Source: Mariniphaga sediminis (GTDB lineage Bacteria; Bacteroidota; Bacteroidia; Bacteroidales; Prolixibacteraceae). Taken from it: 64,000 nucleotides of DNA. A program made the position numbers and the translations under genes. Positions 37,381 through 46,870 of this stretch are shown piece after piece. Location of the stretch: the NCBI RefSeq assembly GCF_003573545.1, contig NZ_QWET01000008.1, positions 238,261 through 302,260 of the forward strand, read 5' to 3'. Numbering within the stretch: the first letter of the stretch is position 1; each line of letters starts with the position of its first letter. The notes below the pieces were generated by a model. It was given only the letters and a program-made list of their open reading frames with translations. It did no database searches and was not told the origin of the DNA.

Positions 37381-37954
37381 ATTCTGTAAAAATATTCGTT
37401 TTTTCTGATTTACTAACCTGCTCCAATCTCTCCTTTAACATTTTTCGTGCCCGCGAAAGATAACTTTTTATGGTGCCCTCGGGCATCCCTGTTATCTCTC
37501 CCACTTCCTTATACGAAAACTCCTCCAGGTGAAACAGCGTTAAAACGGTCCGGTAGTGCACCGGGAGCGTTTCAATCATTTCCAGCAATAGTTGTTTCAC
37601 CTCTTCCTTTTCCAACGTTTTTTGTCCCCTCCGGTCAATACTTTTCCCTGCCACAGACTGAATATCCTCATCCATAAAAAGTTCTTGTTTTCTGTTCCTG
37701 CTCCGGATATAAGAAAGACTCGTATTGTAAGCGATAGTAGCTATCCAGGTCGAAAGCTGCGAGTCTCCCCTGAATTTCCTTATTTTCCTGAACACTTTCA
37801 TAAAAACCTCCTGGCAAATATCCTCACAATCTTCCTGGCGTCTTACGATGCGACCTACAATATGCAAAACCAACCGCTGGTGCTTTGCCACCAAAAAACG
37901 AAACGCATTTTCGTTCCCGTTTATAACCTGCTGTACCAGTTCTGCATCGTTCAT
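37367..37954 (-). CDS. ECF (sigma-24 type) RNA polymerase sigma factor
   Basis: This 195-residue sigma factor has region 2 (about 22-90, with EDICQEVFMKVFRKI for core and -10 contact) and region 4 (about 130-182, with SYKEVGEITGMPEGTIKSYLSRARK as the -35-type helix-turn-helix). It lacks region 1 and most of region 3, as expected for ECF. The small membrane protein gene follows with overlap, and a divergent DUF6249-like gene lies beyond its start. Regulated genes are unknown. Confidence 0.92.
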   Translation of the reverse strand: MNDAELVQQVINGNENAFRFLVAKHQRLVLHIVGRIVRRQEDCEDICQEVFMKVFRKIRKFRGDSQLSTWIATIAYNTSLSYIRSRNRKQELFMDEDIQSVAGKSIDRRGQKTLEKEEVKQLLLEMIETLPVHYRTVLTLFHLEEFSYKEVGEITGMPEGTIKSYLSRARKMLKERLEQVSKSEKTNIFTEYAEG

Positions 37955-38135
37955 AACTATCCAATCAGACTCACATTCTCAAAAAAAGTTGCAGTTTTTT
38001 TCGGTTTATTTTTTTTCAGTACTTGACAGCCATTCTTATCTGTAATTAAAAATGAAAAAAATATCGGCCTGCCTGCAACATTTTTCACCCTGCCGGGGTC
38101 AAATGGTCAGAATGTCAAATTAAAAACGATAAATC

Positions 38136-38492
38136 ATGTTAGAAGAAGTAGTTATTCCGGCCATCGTGTTCTTTGGTACTTACCATATTATCAGACTCAT
38201 TTCAGAACACCTGCTAAAACGAAAAATTATAAAAGCAGGACATATTGACAAAGCAGGAATTATGGAACCTCCGAAACAAAGTGAAGAAGTAAACAGGTAT
38301 CCCTCGTTAAAATGGGGGCTGGTGGCGCTTATGTCCGGACTGGGCTTCATTCTCATCGAGATTTTACGGCAGGTAAATCCGGAATTAATCAATGATTACC
38401 GCAACGCTACACTGCCCATCGGTATCCTGCTGGTGTTTATTTCACTTGGGTTCCTCATCTATTTTTTCATTGTGAACCGAAAAAAAATGTAG
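38136..38492 (+). CDS. Small membrane protein, DUF6249-like
   Basis: This 118-residue protein has three predicted helices (about 3-20, 60-80 and 92-113) with a charged cytosolic loop between the first two. It resembles DUF6249 proteins, which have no known function. It starts about 180 bases from the divergent ECF sigma gene, so it may be a target of that sigma factor. Confidence 0.65.
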   Translation: MLEEVVIPAIVFFGTYHIIRLISEHLLKRKIIKAGHIDKAGIMEPPKQSEEVNRYPSLKWGLVALMSGLGFILIEILRQVNPELINDYRNATLPIGILLVFISLGFLIYFFIVNRKKM

Positions 38493-38525
38493 CACCAATC
38501 CTGCAATTCTTTCTACCTTTAACCT

Positions 38526-39206
38526 ATGGTAGGGCAGAAAGATATCATTAAAAAAGGCTTTACATTTCTAAAAAAGCTGATGCTTCTCCTGCTTGCAGGG
38601 GTAGCTTTTTACATGGTTTGCGGGGTACTTTTTTCATTGATTCCCACGCACCCTCCCCAACAAAACTGCCTCCCGCAAAATGAAATTTTTATCACTTCCA
38701 ACGGCGTTCATCTCGACATTATCCTACCGGTTGAAAACGTATCACACGATTTACTTGAAAAACTTGAAATTTTACCCGGAACAAAGTATATTTCCTTTGG
38801 CTGGGGCGACAAAAACTTTTACATCCACACCCCTGAATGGAGCGACCTTACCTTCCCGGTAGCATTCCAGGCATTATTCCTGAAAAGTGAAGCGGCCATG
38901 CATGTAACCTGTCTCCCAGACCTTTTTCCCGGATGGAAAAAAATACCGGTATGCAACGGACAGTTAAGTGAACTGAACCTCTACATTAAAAATTCGTTTA
39001 AAACAGATAGATATAAGAATCTGCTGAAGATGGAGTTTGAAGGTTACAATCGTTATGATGCATTTTACGAGGGCAAAGGAAGTTTTTCCCTCTTCCGCAC
39101 CTGCAATGTTTGGGTAAACACTGCCTTGAAAAGAACGAAAGTCAAAACTGCGGTCTGGTCTCCATTTGATTTCGGGGTATTATACCATATAAAATCGTCA
39201 TCATGA
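38526..39206 (+). CDS. TIGR02117/DUF2459 family protein
   Basis: This 226-residue protein has an N-terminal membrane helix (about 16-40) and a periplasmic domain with NGVHLDIILP, YISFGWGDKNFY and a late RTCNVWVNTALK, a Cys/Asn arrangement typical of DUF2459. The fold may be of the NlpC/P60-like papain type, but the function is unknown. Its stop overlaps the next start (ATGA), so it is co-translated with the Ppx/GppA gene. Confidence 0.82.
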   Translation: MVGQKDIIKKGFTFLKKLMLLLLAGVAFYMVCGVLFSLIPTHPPQQNCLPQNEIFITSNGVHLDIILPVENVSHDLLEKLEILPGTKYISFGWGDKNFYIHTPEWSDLTFPVAFQALFLKSEAAMHVTCLPDLFPGWKKIPVCNGQLSELNLYIKNSFKTDRYKNLLKMEFEGYNRYDAFYEGKGSFSLFRTCNVWVNTALKRTKVKTAVWSPFDFGVLYHIKSSS

Positions 39207-40111
39207 AAGTCGCTGTTATCGATTTGGGCACGAACACCTGTAACCTGTTGATTGCTGAAATTGAGAAGCAGCATTTTAACATTCTGCATCAAAGCAAGCA
39301 ACTGGTAAAATTAGGCGACAACAAAATAAAGAGCAACAGGATAAGTTCCGCTGCCACCCGGCGCGTGATAAATGCCCTTTTGGAACAGCAGAAAATCATT
39401 AATAAATTTCAGGTTGAAAAAATAAGACTGGTAGCTACCTCTGCCATCCGTTCGGCTGAAAACAAAGTCGAATTTCTGGATGAAGTAGGCAGTCGTTCAG
39501 GGCGGCTCATTCGGATTGTTTCAGGTGAGAAGGAAGCCGAACTGATTTTCAAAGGGGTCTTATTGGCATTTGAGGAACTGGAAAATCCCTCCGTCATTTT
39601 AGACATTGGCGGCGGCAGCAACGAACTTATTGTAGTGCATAAAAACAAAATGCTTTGGAAAGAAAGCCAGTCAACTGGAATGGCGCGGGTTATTAACCAG
39701 TTCAGCCTTTCGGATCCCTTAAAACCAGATGAAGTAAAAAAGCTGCACCAGTTTTTTGCTGAAAAGCACCAGGCTGCCTTTCGTCAATGTAAAGACAAAA
39801 TGGTAAAAACGCTTATTGGTTGTTCCGGGGCTTTCGATACCATTGCCGATATTACCGACCAGGTAAATCCCGGGGAGAAACAGCGCCGTCATCAGGAAAT
39901 CAGCCTGACCGACTTTTATACATTGCACGAAAAAATTACAGGCTCCACGCACCAGCAACGGCTCAGCATGAAAGGGATGGACAGTGTGCGTGTGGATCTG
40001 ATTGTCCCGGCCATGGTTTTTATTGAACAAGTAATTAAAGAGAATAACATTTCCCGGATAATTCAAACTGATTTTGCCTTACGTGAAGGGGTACTTGCAG
40101 AAATGATGTAA
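39203..40111 (+). CDS. Ppx/GppA family exopolyphosphatase or pppGpp phosphatase
   Basis: This 302-residue ASKHA-fold phosphatase has the first phosphate loop IDLGTNTCNLLI, SAIRSAENK, GEKEAELIFKG and the second loop ILDIGGGSNELIV. It corresponds to the short two-domain Ppx/GppA form without the C-terminal HD domain. It hydrolyses polyphosphate or the gamma-phosphate of pppGpp; sequence alone does not decide which. It overlaps the DUF2459 gene by four bases. Confidence 0.92.
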   Translation: MKVAVIDLGTNTCNLLIAEIEKQHFNILHQSKQLVKLGDNKIKSNRISSAATRRVINALLEQQKIINKFQVEKIRLVATSAIRSAENKVEFLDEVGSRSGRLIRIVSGEKEAELIFKGVLLAFEELENPSVILDIGGGSNELIVVHKNKMLWKESQSTGMARVINQFSLSDPLKPDEVKKLHQFFAEKHQAAFRQCKDKMVKTLIGCSGAFDTIADITDQVNPGEKQRRHQEISLTDFYTLHEKITGSTHQQRLSMKGMDSVRVDLIVPAMVFIEQVIKENNISRIIQTDFALREGVLAEMM

Positions 40112-40123
40112 TTGCTGATTTGA

Positions 40124-40137
40124 CGGTTTCGAAACCG
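40124..40137. repeat. 14-base perfect palindrome
   Basis: CGGTTTCGAAACCG lies in the 69-base gap between the convergent Ppx/GppA and heme O synthase genes. It lacks a T run. It may be a weak terminator core or a protein site. Confidence 0.4.
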
Positions 40138-40180
40138 CCGGTAATGCAATATCTGGAGATAAATTCACCTCGCCGCCGGG

Positions 40181-41038
40181 CTAACGCAACAGGCTATCTG
40201 CAATCAGAAAGAGCATCATAAACAAATACAAAAAATTAAGTTTAAAGAATGCAGGCCTTACTTTAAAATCTTTCTGAAAAAGGACTGAACGCGTCAAAGA
40301 AATAAGCAAATAAACGCTGTACCCCAGAAGTAAAAAGAGAAGAATTCGATTGGAAAAAACAAAGAACAGGACCAGCAGCGCCGATGCCACAGTGGTAAGA
40401 ATCCATGTGTATGTTACGCGTTTAATCTGAACTTCGGAGAAAATAGAGTTTAGGCTTGGAAGGCCTGCCAGCTTGTACTGATCCCCAAACAGCATCAGCA
40501 ATAACCAGAAATGAGGAATCTGACCGATAAAAAAGAAAGTTCCCACAATCAGAATTGTTTCTGCAAAAGGCTCTCCCCCGGCGGCAGTCCACCCGATAAC
40601 CGGCGGTAGTGCACCTACCATGGAACCGGGAATTACAGCAAACGCTGATACTTTCTTAAGCGGGGTGTAAACCAGGTTATAGAAAAACAGCGTCAGCCAG
40701 CTCAAGATTAAAGCAATCGGAGGGTTGGTAAAAACCAAAACAAGAGACCCCGAGGCCAGGTACAGCAGAACAACCAACGCCCCCTGCAAAGAGCTGACTT
40801 TTCCGGAAGGGATGGGACGTAACTTGGTGCGTGGCATCAGGGCATCTGTTTTTCGCTCCTGCCAATGATTCATCGCTCCGGAACCACAGGACATCAAAAA
40901 TACCCCCATGGCCATCCACCATCCCTGCCCGTTCAGCTCACCCGAATACAAGGCGAAACCAGCCAGTGCAGATAAAGCAACGGGCAAAGAGATACGCACT
41001 TTGCCCATTTCAAAAAAAATTTTCAGGTATACTTTCAA
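40181..41038 (-). CDS. cyoE: Protoheme IX farnesyltransferase (heme O synthase)
   Basis: This 285-residue UbiA-family membrane enzyme adds a farnesyl group to heme b for the oxidase encoded upstream. The prenyl-diphosphate motif is NHWQERKTD with Asn57 and Asp65; the usual first Asp is Glu61, followed by MPRTKLRPIPSG. A second Asp-rich region is less clear. About eight or nine helices are visible. Its start is four bases after the subunit II stop codon, at the end of the oxidase operon. No heme A synthase gene is in the window. Confidence 0.92.
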   Translation of the reverse strand: MKVYLKIFFEMGKVRISLPVALSALAGFALYSGELNGQGWWMAMGVFLMSCGSGAMNHWQERKTDALMPRTKLRPIPSGKVSSLQGALVVLLYLASGSLVLVFTNPPIALILSWLTLFFYNLVYTPLKKVSAFAVIPGSMVGALPPVIGWTAAGGEPFAETILIVGTFFFIGQIPHFWLLLMLFGDQYKLAGLPSLNSIFSEVQIKRVTYTWILTTVASALLVLFFVFSNRILLFLLLGYSVYLLISLTRSVLFQKDFKVRPAFFKLNFLYLFMMLFLIADSLLR

Positions 41039-41042
41039 ATCG

Positions 41043-41987
41043 TTAATGCAACGTTTTCAGGTATTCAATTATATTCTCTATGTCTTCTTCGCTTAACTGT
41101 CCTTCGTAAGACAACATCAATCCCTTGTTAAATCCATCAACAACATCGGCGTTAGGATCATAAATAGAGCGCCGGATATATTCTTCATCGACTGTTACCT
41201 GTCGCTCTTTACCTCCCGTAGTTACGGTGACTTCTTCGCCCCAAATGCCTTTAAACGAAGGCCCCACCAATTTGGAACCATCTGTTGTGTGGCATGCAAA
41301 ACAACCAATATTTTGCATAATTCGCCGTCCGGTGGCAGTCGGCGAATCAATATTTTCAGCAACCACCTGTGTTGTATCCACCATCCAGGATTGAAAAGCA
41401 CTGTCTTCCATAACTTTTACAGATGTGTACATATATGAATGTTGTAATCCGCAATACTCAGCACAAAACAACTCATACTCTCCCACTCTCTGCGGTTCAA
41501 ACCACATAAAATTATTTTCCAGCCCCGGAACCATATCCTGCTTTACCCTGAATGCAGGAATATATAAACTATGTAATACATCCATAGCAACCAGGTTCAG
41601 TTTCACTGCTTTGTCTTTGGGCAGATAAAGCGTATCCGTACGCTTCCCGTTTTCATACTCGAAAGAAAAGTTCCACATTCTCCCGTAAACCGTTACCTCC
41701 ATAGCATCAGAAGGTGCTTTCCGCATGGGTTTATAACCTACCCAACCATAATAAAACATCAGCATGGTAAGTAGAAACGGGATAACTGTCCAAACAATTT
41801 CCAGGGAAGTACTTCCCTCAATTTGAGTCGGTTTTGGATTCCTTTTCCGGTTATATTTATAAATAAATATCAACATCACTACGGTGAGTGCAATAAGGAA
41901 AAAGAATGAAACTCCGAGAGTTATGAGGAATACAGTATCGACTCCTTTTACAAAATTAGATGCCTGCGTAATTTCCGAACTATACAT
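41043..41987 (-). CDS. ctaC: Cytochrome c oxidase subunit II with fused cytochrome c domain (caa3 type)
   Basis: Two membrane helices (about 16-43 and 63-85) anchor a periplasmic cupredoxin domain. The CuA ligands are His139, Cys175, Cys179, His183 and Met186 in FCAEYCGLQHSYM. A cytochrome c domain follows (about 215-314) with the heme motif Cys229-x-x-Cys232-His233. The fused cytochrome c defines a caa3-type enzyme that takes electrons directly from a cytochrome donor. It is co-transcribed with the other subunits. Confidence 0.95.
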   Translation of the reverse strand: MYSSEITQASNFVKGVDTVFLITLGVSFFFLIALTVVMLIFIYKYNRKRNPKPTQIEGSTSLEIVWTVIPFLLTMLMFYYGWVGYKPMRKAPSDAMEVTVYGRMWNFSFEYENGKRTDTLYLPKDKAVKLNLVAMDVLHSLYIPAFRVKQDMVPGLENNFMWFEPQRVGEYELFCAEYCGLQHSYMYTSVKVMEDSAFQSWMVDTTQVVAENIDSPTATGRRIMQNIGCFACHTTDGSKLVGPSFKGIWGEEVTVTTGGKERQVTVDEEYIRRSIYDPNADVVDGFNKGLMLSYEGQLSEEDIENIIEYLKTLH

Positions 41988-41993
41988 GGTTTT

Positions 41994-42278
41994 TTATCTG
42001 TATAAATAATCTAAAAATGTAACAACTATAGTAACGGCGAAAACGGCGAAAACAAATATCACCATTGTTACTATGTACGGTTTATCGTATTTCAGGTGCA
42101 TGAACCAGGTTAATACCAGGTAAGATTTAACCGCTGCAAAAACCATCGCTCCGGCAACAGTAAGACTTCCCAGATCAATATGGGTGATTTCAATGGATAA
42201 AAGCGTGAGGGCAATCAAACCCAGCAGCACAAAAACATAAACCCGGTAAGGTACAATATGATGTTTTTCGTTTGACAT
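41994..42278 (-). CDS. Cytochrome c oxidase subunit IV
   Basis: This 94-residue protein has three helices (about 11-30, 36-58 and 66-90) and the segment YLVLTWFMHLKYDKPY typical of the small prokaryotic subunit IV of caa3 and bo-type oxidases. It supports enzyme assembly. It lies between the subunit III and II genes. Confidence 0.88.
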   Translation of the reverse strand: MSNEKHHIVPYRVYVFVLLGLIALTLLSIEITHIDLGSLTVAGAMVFAAVKSYLVLTWFMHLKYDKPYIVTMVIFVFAVFAVTIVVTFLDYLYR

Positions 42279-42290
42279 AACTGGTTATTA

Positions 42291-42911
42291 TTAAGTTATA
42301 AGATAAAACAACGGAAAAAGGAAAATCCAGATAATATCAACCAGGTGCCAGTAAAGCCCTGAGTTCTCCAACAAAGCAGCCCTTTCTGCGTGAACTTTCC
42401 CTGAATTAATTTTCCACATCGTTACGGAAATCAGTACCAGTCCGATGATGATGTGAAGGGCGTGCAATCCGGTCATAATAAAATAGAGACCGAAAAAAAG
42501 AATTTCTCCCTGGCTAAAAGTTTCTGTAAGATGAGCAGATCCCGGATATATTCCGTGGTCAAATTTAGCGCCCCACTCAAAATATTTGTTTACCAGGAAA
42601 ACAATTCCCAAAAGTAATGTTATACCACTTAACAATAAAGTAAAAGGCTTGTTCCCCTTCTGCAGTGCAGTAGTAGACATGGCAATGGTCATACTACTCA
42701 CAAGTAAAATAATTGTATTCACGGCTCCAATGAATGTATCCAACTCTAATGCTGCCAAATGAAAAGCATCAGAGTTCATGTAGCGGTAAACCGAATAAAT
42801 AACGAAAAGAACGCCAAAAAGGAGCAGCTCGGTAAAAATAAAAAACCACATGCCAATTTTTGAGCCCTCGGCATCATAATGGTCGTGTACAACGTGATTT
42901 GTCTTTTCCAT
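42291..42911 (-). CDS. Cytochrome c oxidase subunit III
   Basis: This 206-residue membrane protein has about five helices, the short five-helix form common in bacteria. GMWFFIFTELLLFG and the late HLVDIIWIFLFPLFYL are conserved subunit III features, and ALHIIIGL lies between. It stabilises the catalytic subunit and proton uptake. It follows subunit I by ten bases. Confidence 0.93.
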   Translation of the reverse strand: MEKTNHVVHDHYDAEGSKIGMWFFIFTELLLFGVLFVIYSVYRYMNSDAFHLAALELDTFIGAVNTIILLVSSMTIAMSTTALQKGNKPFTLLLSGITLLLGIVFLVNKYFEWGAKFDHGIYPGSAHLTETFSQGEILFFGLYFIMTGLHALHIIIGLVLISVTMWKINSGKVHAERAALLENSGLYWHLVDIIWIFLFPLFYLIT

Positions 42912-42921
42912 TAATTATGTT

Positions 42922-44532
42922 TTAGTAATTGTAAGGTCCGTCATTTTCCCCGAGTTCGGGAATTTCGTCGAAGTTTTCGAGCGGAGGAGGCGATGGGACT
43001 GTCCACTCCAGGGTTTTCCCATTCCACGGATTCATTTCTGCTTTGGGTCCTATTCTGGCAGAGCGTACCAGATTTACGATGATAATTATAAATCCGGTTA
43101 CTAAAACCCAGGAGCCTATCGTACTCAAAATATTCCCTCCGTGGAACTCCTGCAGGTAATCATAATACCTGCGCGGCATCCCCATCATACCGAGATAAAA
43201 CATAGGAGAATAAAGGGTAAGGAACCCAATAAAAAAGACAATCCAACCGGTGTTGGCCCATGCCTTGTCGTACATTCGGCCAAAAATTTTGGGAAACCAG
43301 TAATGTATTGCTGCGAAGAAAGCAAAACCCGTTCCTCCGAAAACAATGTAATGGAAGTGTGCCACCACAAAAGCGGTATCATGTACATAAATATTAGCTG
43401 CCAGGGCACCAAGTACCAAGCCGCTTAAACCGCCAATCAGAAACACAAAAATAAAGGAGGCAGCCCAGTAAAAAGGAGTTTGTAGATTTATAGATCCTTT
43501 ATACATTGTTGAAATCCAGTTAAATACTTTTATGGCGCTTGGGATAGCCACAATAAAGGTAAGTAGCGAAAAATAGTATTGCGCCGTACCACTCATTCCG
43601 GCGGTAAACATGTGGTGTCCCCAAACCAGGTACCCCACAAAGGCAATGGCCATGGTGGAGGCAATAAGCGCTTTATAACCAAAAATATGTTTTTGCGAGA
43701 AAGTCGGAATAATTTCGGAAATGGCCCCCATCGCCGGAAGGATCATAATATAAACCGCCGGGTGGGAATAAATCCAGAACAGGTGCTGATACAAAATAGG
43801 GTCGCCGCCCATGGCCGGGTCAAAAATACCGACGCCAAACAGACGTTCGAGCGCGATAAGCACCAGGGTAATTCCCACAACCGGTGTTGCCAGTAACTGA
43901 ATCCATGCTGTACCGTAAAGTGTCCAGACAAACAGTGGTAATTTGGACCATTTCAGGCCGGGGCAACGTAACCGGTGAATTGTAACCAAAAAGTTCAGCC
44001 CGGTTAAAATGGACGAAAACCCCAAAACAAACGCCCCGAAAACAGCGGGAAGCATATTGGTTCCGGTTTTAAAACTGTACGGAGCATAAAAAGTCCAGCC
44101 TGTATCCGGAGTGCCGGGGCCAAAAAGTAAAGCTGCCAGTACCAGAAAAACACCTGCAACATATAACCACCACGAGAGCAGGTTCAACTTAGGGAATGCC
44201 ACGTCCTTGGCCCCAATCATGATGGGCAGCAAAAAATTTCCGAAAACTGCCGGCAAGCCTGGCACCACAACCATAAAGATCATGATAACGCCGTGAACAG
44301 TAAAGGTAGCATTATAGGACTGTGCATCCATGATGGTTTTGCCCGGTGCCAGCAACTCCAGCTTCATGGCAAGCCCCAATAAAACACCCACCGAAAACAT
44401 GGTGGCCATGGAATAAAGGTACAACAACCCAATGCGCTTGTGATCGGTTGAAAAGATCCATCCCAGCAAACCCTTGTACTTTCCCTTGTATTTCAAGTAG
44501 TTTGCCACGTTCTCAATACTTGTCGAATTCAT
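42922..44532 (-). CDS. ctaD: Cytochrome c oxidase subunit I
   Basis: This 536-residue subunit has twelve helices and the full catalytic set. His80 (TFTVHGVIM) binds the low-spin heme. His257 and Tyr261 in WIYSHPAVYI form the cross-linked CuB site, and His306/His307 in WGHHMF bind CuB. A later AHFHYI holds the ligands of both hemes. It reduces oxygen to water and pumps protons. It follows the SCO gene by nine bases. Confidence 0.97.
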   Translation of the reverse strand: MNSTSIENVANYLKYKGKYKGLLGWIFSTDHKRIGLLYLYSMATMFSVGVLLGLAMKLELLAPGKTIMDAQSYNATFTVHGVIMIFMVVVPGLPAVFGNFLLPIMIGAKDVAFPKLNLLSWWLYVAGVFLVLAALLFGPGTPDTGWTFYAPYSFKTGTNMLPAVFGAFVLGFSSILTGLNFLVTIHRLRCPGLKWSKLPLFVWTLYGTAWIQLLATPVVGITLVLIALERLFGVGIFDPAMGGDPILYQHLFWIYSHPAVYIMILPAMGAISEIIPTFSQKHIFGYKALIASTMAIAFVGYLVWGHHMFTAGMSGTAQYYFSLLTFIVAIPSAIKVFNWISTMYKGSINLQTPFYWAASFIFVFLIGGLSGLVLGALAANIYVHDTAFVVAHFHYIVFGGTGFAFFAAIHYWFPKIFGRMYDKAWANTGWIVFFIGFLTLYSPMFYLGMMGMPRRYYDYLQEFHGGNILSTIGSWVLVTGFIIIIVNLVRSARIGPKAEMNPWNGKTLEWTVPSPPPLENFDEIPELGENDGPYNY

Positions 44533-44541
44533 ATTCTATTT

Positions 44542-45363
44542 TTATATATTGCCTTTTCTTTTTGGTTTCAGTACCAAATATAATAATAAACTAGTGGCTA
44601 AAAGCATAATAATTATCCCACCCAATTTTGTGATATCCAACACATAAGCCTGCCCTATGGGATCGTAAGTATAACAAAACCGCAATACTTTGTTGAGAGT
44701 GGGTCCCGACTTCCCTTCAGAGGCTTCCACAATGGCCATTTTCCATTCAAACGGCAAAAAGCGCAACCCGTTCAGGTAGCGGGTAATTTTTCCGTCTGGG
44801 CTCACTACTGTGAGTGAAGCTGCATGTAAAAAATCATTCCCGTTTTTCTTGTATTTAAACCCGGTGGCATTGGTAGCCCGTACAATGCTTGCACTGTCAC
44901 TCACAAAAAAGCGCCATCCGTTTTTGGCTTCTTCTGCCTTTTTCTCTGACAGTAATGTCAGATAAGTATTCTTTTTCCGGATACCCAAATCGATGGTTTC
45001 CCGTGGATCGAAACTGATAGTAAGCACCTGGTAATCTTCTCCCACAACCAATTCCGACTTGTCCATTACCCCGGCAACGGCCTCCATCAGGGGGCTGCAA
45101 ATTCCCGGGCAACGGTAATAAACAAAGTTAAGAATGGTGGGTTTGTCAATCACATCGGCCAGCCAAACCTGCTCTCCCTTTTCATTTACAAGGGAAATAC
45201 TATCGGGCAAAAAATCGTCAAGATGTTCGACAACTCCTATCTCAACATCCTCTGCATTCACAGCCGGGTTAATAGCCTCTTGTCCTTCAACATAAAAAAA
45301 GAAAAGGGCAAACCCAAGTAACAAGCTAATGTTTAAAATCCTTTTGAAATAATATAATCTCAT
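44542..45363 (-). CDS. SCO1/SenC family copper chaperone for cytochrome oxidase
   Basis: The start at 45363 (MRLYYFKRIL) gives a signal anchor and 273 residues; the longer form from 45393 adds an unlikely leader. The thioredoxin-fold domain has the copper motif CPGIC (Cys85, Cys89) and the matching His in DFLHAAS. A C-terminal membrane helix (about 240-262) is an extra feature. It delivers copper to CuA of subunit II. It is the first gene of the oxidase operon. Confidence 0.92.
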   Translation of the reverse strand: MRLYYFKRILNISLLLGFALFFFYVEGQEAINPAVNAEDVEIGVVEHLDDFLPDSISLVNEKGEQVWLADVIDKPTILNFVYYRCPGICSPLMEAVAGVMDKSELVVGEDYQVLTISFDPRETIDLGIRKKNTYLTLLSEKKAEEAKNGWRFFVSDSASIVRATNATGFKYKKNGNDFLHAASLTVVSPDGKITRYLNGLRFLPFEWKMAIVEASEGKSGPTLNKVLRFCYTYDPIGQAYVLDITKLGGIIIMLLATSLLLYLVLKPKRKGNI

Positions 45364-45458
45364 AAATTCTGACCCTATCCAAAATTTCTGCAAACGTTAA
45401 ATTTTTACACTTAAACAAACCATCAAGTCCGATGAAAGTTTAGCGGATCAATAAAAAA

Positions 45459-46784
45459 TCAGTTTTTCTTTATTTCAATCTTTAAAACACGTCTTGTTTT
45501 GGTAGAAATTTTAAACCGGTTATCGAGGCGGTGACCCATTATCCATACTATTTTTTGGCCGCTGCAAAGCAACCAAATATTCTCTTTTTCATGAACCGGA
45601 ATTTTTTCATCGATAAGAAAGTCACTCAGCTTTTTAAACCCGGTCATACCAAGGGGTTGAAAATAGTCACCCTTCTTCCACCTGCGTATCAGCAACGGAA
45701 ACTCAAGCTTGTCTAAATCGATGCAGGCCACATGGGAAGATGTTACAATCTGAAAATTGTCAATATCGGTTTTTTCAATCGTCAAATCAAAAGGGGCAAA
45801 TAATTCAAGATCCTCCTTTTCCAGGTAAAAAATACGCTCGTCCTCTGCTTTTAACCGGGTTAAAAAAAGATGCTCCCTGTCTTTTACCAAACGGTGAGTT
45901 TTAGAATAATACTGCTTCCCTGAAACACTCTTAAGTCCCTGGAAAATCTGGTCGGTAACCTGCGGGTTAAAATTATACTCCGAAAGAATCTCGAACAACA
46001 GAGTTTTTGAAAATGGGGACCGGAGCAAAGCGTCAATGGAAACAGCCATTTCATTTTCCCGGGTAGTTACCACCTTTTCCCTTGCTTCTTTTATGCAAAG
46101 CGAATAAACGTCCTCCGCCTCCCGAAGATGTTGAATTGTTTCCGGTAAACTGTTTTTAAAAGACGGATTCAACTCTGAAAAAAGCGGAAGGATCCGGTGG
46201 CGGATAAAATTCCGCTGATAAATTACCTCGCTGTTGGTATAATCTTCACGGTATTCAATAAAATTAAACCGTGCATAATCCTCAATTTCTTTGCGGCCCA
46301 AAAATAGCAGCGGACGAATAACATGGCCTGCTTTTTCTTTAATTCCGGTCAGCCCCTTAATTCCGGTTTTCCGCGAAAGGTTCAGAAAAAAGGTCTCCAT
46401 TAAATCGTCCTGGTGATGCGCTGTGGCAATATAATCGTACCCTTTTTCAGATCTGATTTCCTCGAAATAGTTATACCGCAATTCACGCGCAGCCATTTCA
46501 ACCGAGATTCCGTTTAACCTTGCATACTCCTCCGTATCAAACGGCCTGAAAAAGAAAGGCACCCCGTGGTTAAGTACCTGCTCCCGCACAAACGCTTCAT
46601 CTTCGTCGGAATCAGCCCCCCGGAGCCGGAAGTTACAATGAATTACGCCGTAGTTAAATTCCGACTTCTCAAACAAGTGCAAAAGCACCATGCTGTCGAT
46701 ACCCCCGCTCACAGCAAGCAACACCCTTTGGGATGGCTCAAAAAGTTGCTTTTCTTTGATATATTCGATAAACCGGGATAGCAT
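45459..46784 (-). CDS. tilS: tRNA(Ile) lysidine synthase
   Basis: TilS attaches lysine to cytidine 34 of the minor isoleucine tRNA. The N-type ATP pyrophosphatase motif AVSGGIDS (24-31) is complete, followed by HHQDD and RNFIRHRILP. The C-terminal domain (about 370-441, with RRWKKGDYFQPLGM) is present, so the 441-residue protein is full length. It stands alone on the minus strand downstream of pepT. Confidence 0.95.
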   Translation of the reverse strand: MLSRFIEYIKEKQLFEPSQRVLLAVSGGIDSMVLLHLFEKSEFNYGVIHCNFRLRGADSDEDEAFVREQVLNHGVPFFFRPFDTEEYARLNGISVEMAARELRYNYFEEIRSEKGYDYIATAHHQDDLMETFFLNLSRKTGIKGLTGIKEKAGHVIRPLLFLGRKEIEDYARFNFIEYREDYTNSEVIYQRNFIRHRILPLFSELNPSFKNSLPETIQHLREAEDVYSLCIKEAREKVVTTRENEMAVSIDALLRSPFSKTLLFEILSEYNFNPQVTDQIFQGLKSVSGKQYYSKTHRLVKDREHLFLTRLKAEDERIFYLEKEDLELFAPFDLTIEKTDIDNFQIVTSSHVACIDLDKLEFPLLIRRWKKGDYFQPLGMTGFKKLSDFLIDEKIPVHEKENIWLLCSGQKIVWIMGHRLDNRFKISTKTRRVLKIEIKKN

Positions 46785-46870
46785 GTGGTAATTATTACCT
46801 CTTTTAAAATGTTGAATGTCTCTGCATTCAATGTTATTGAAACAGATTTATTCTGAATGAAAAAGTAAAT

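Noticed and set aside
46812..46831. 7-bp inverted repeat between pepT and tilS as a terminator
   Set aside because: The stem is short, AT-rich and has no U-tract.
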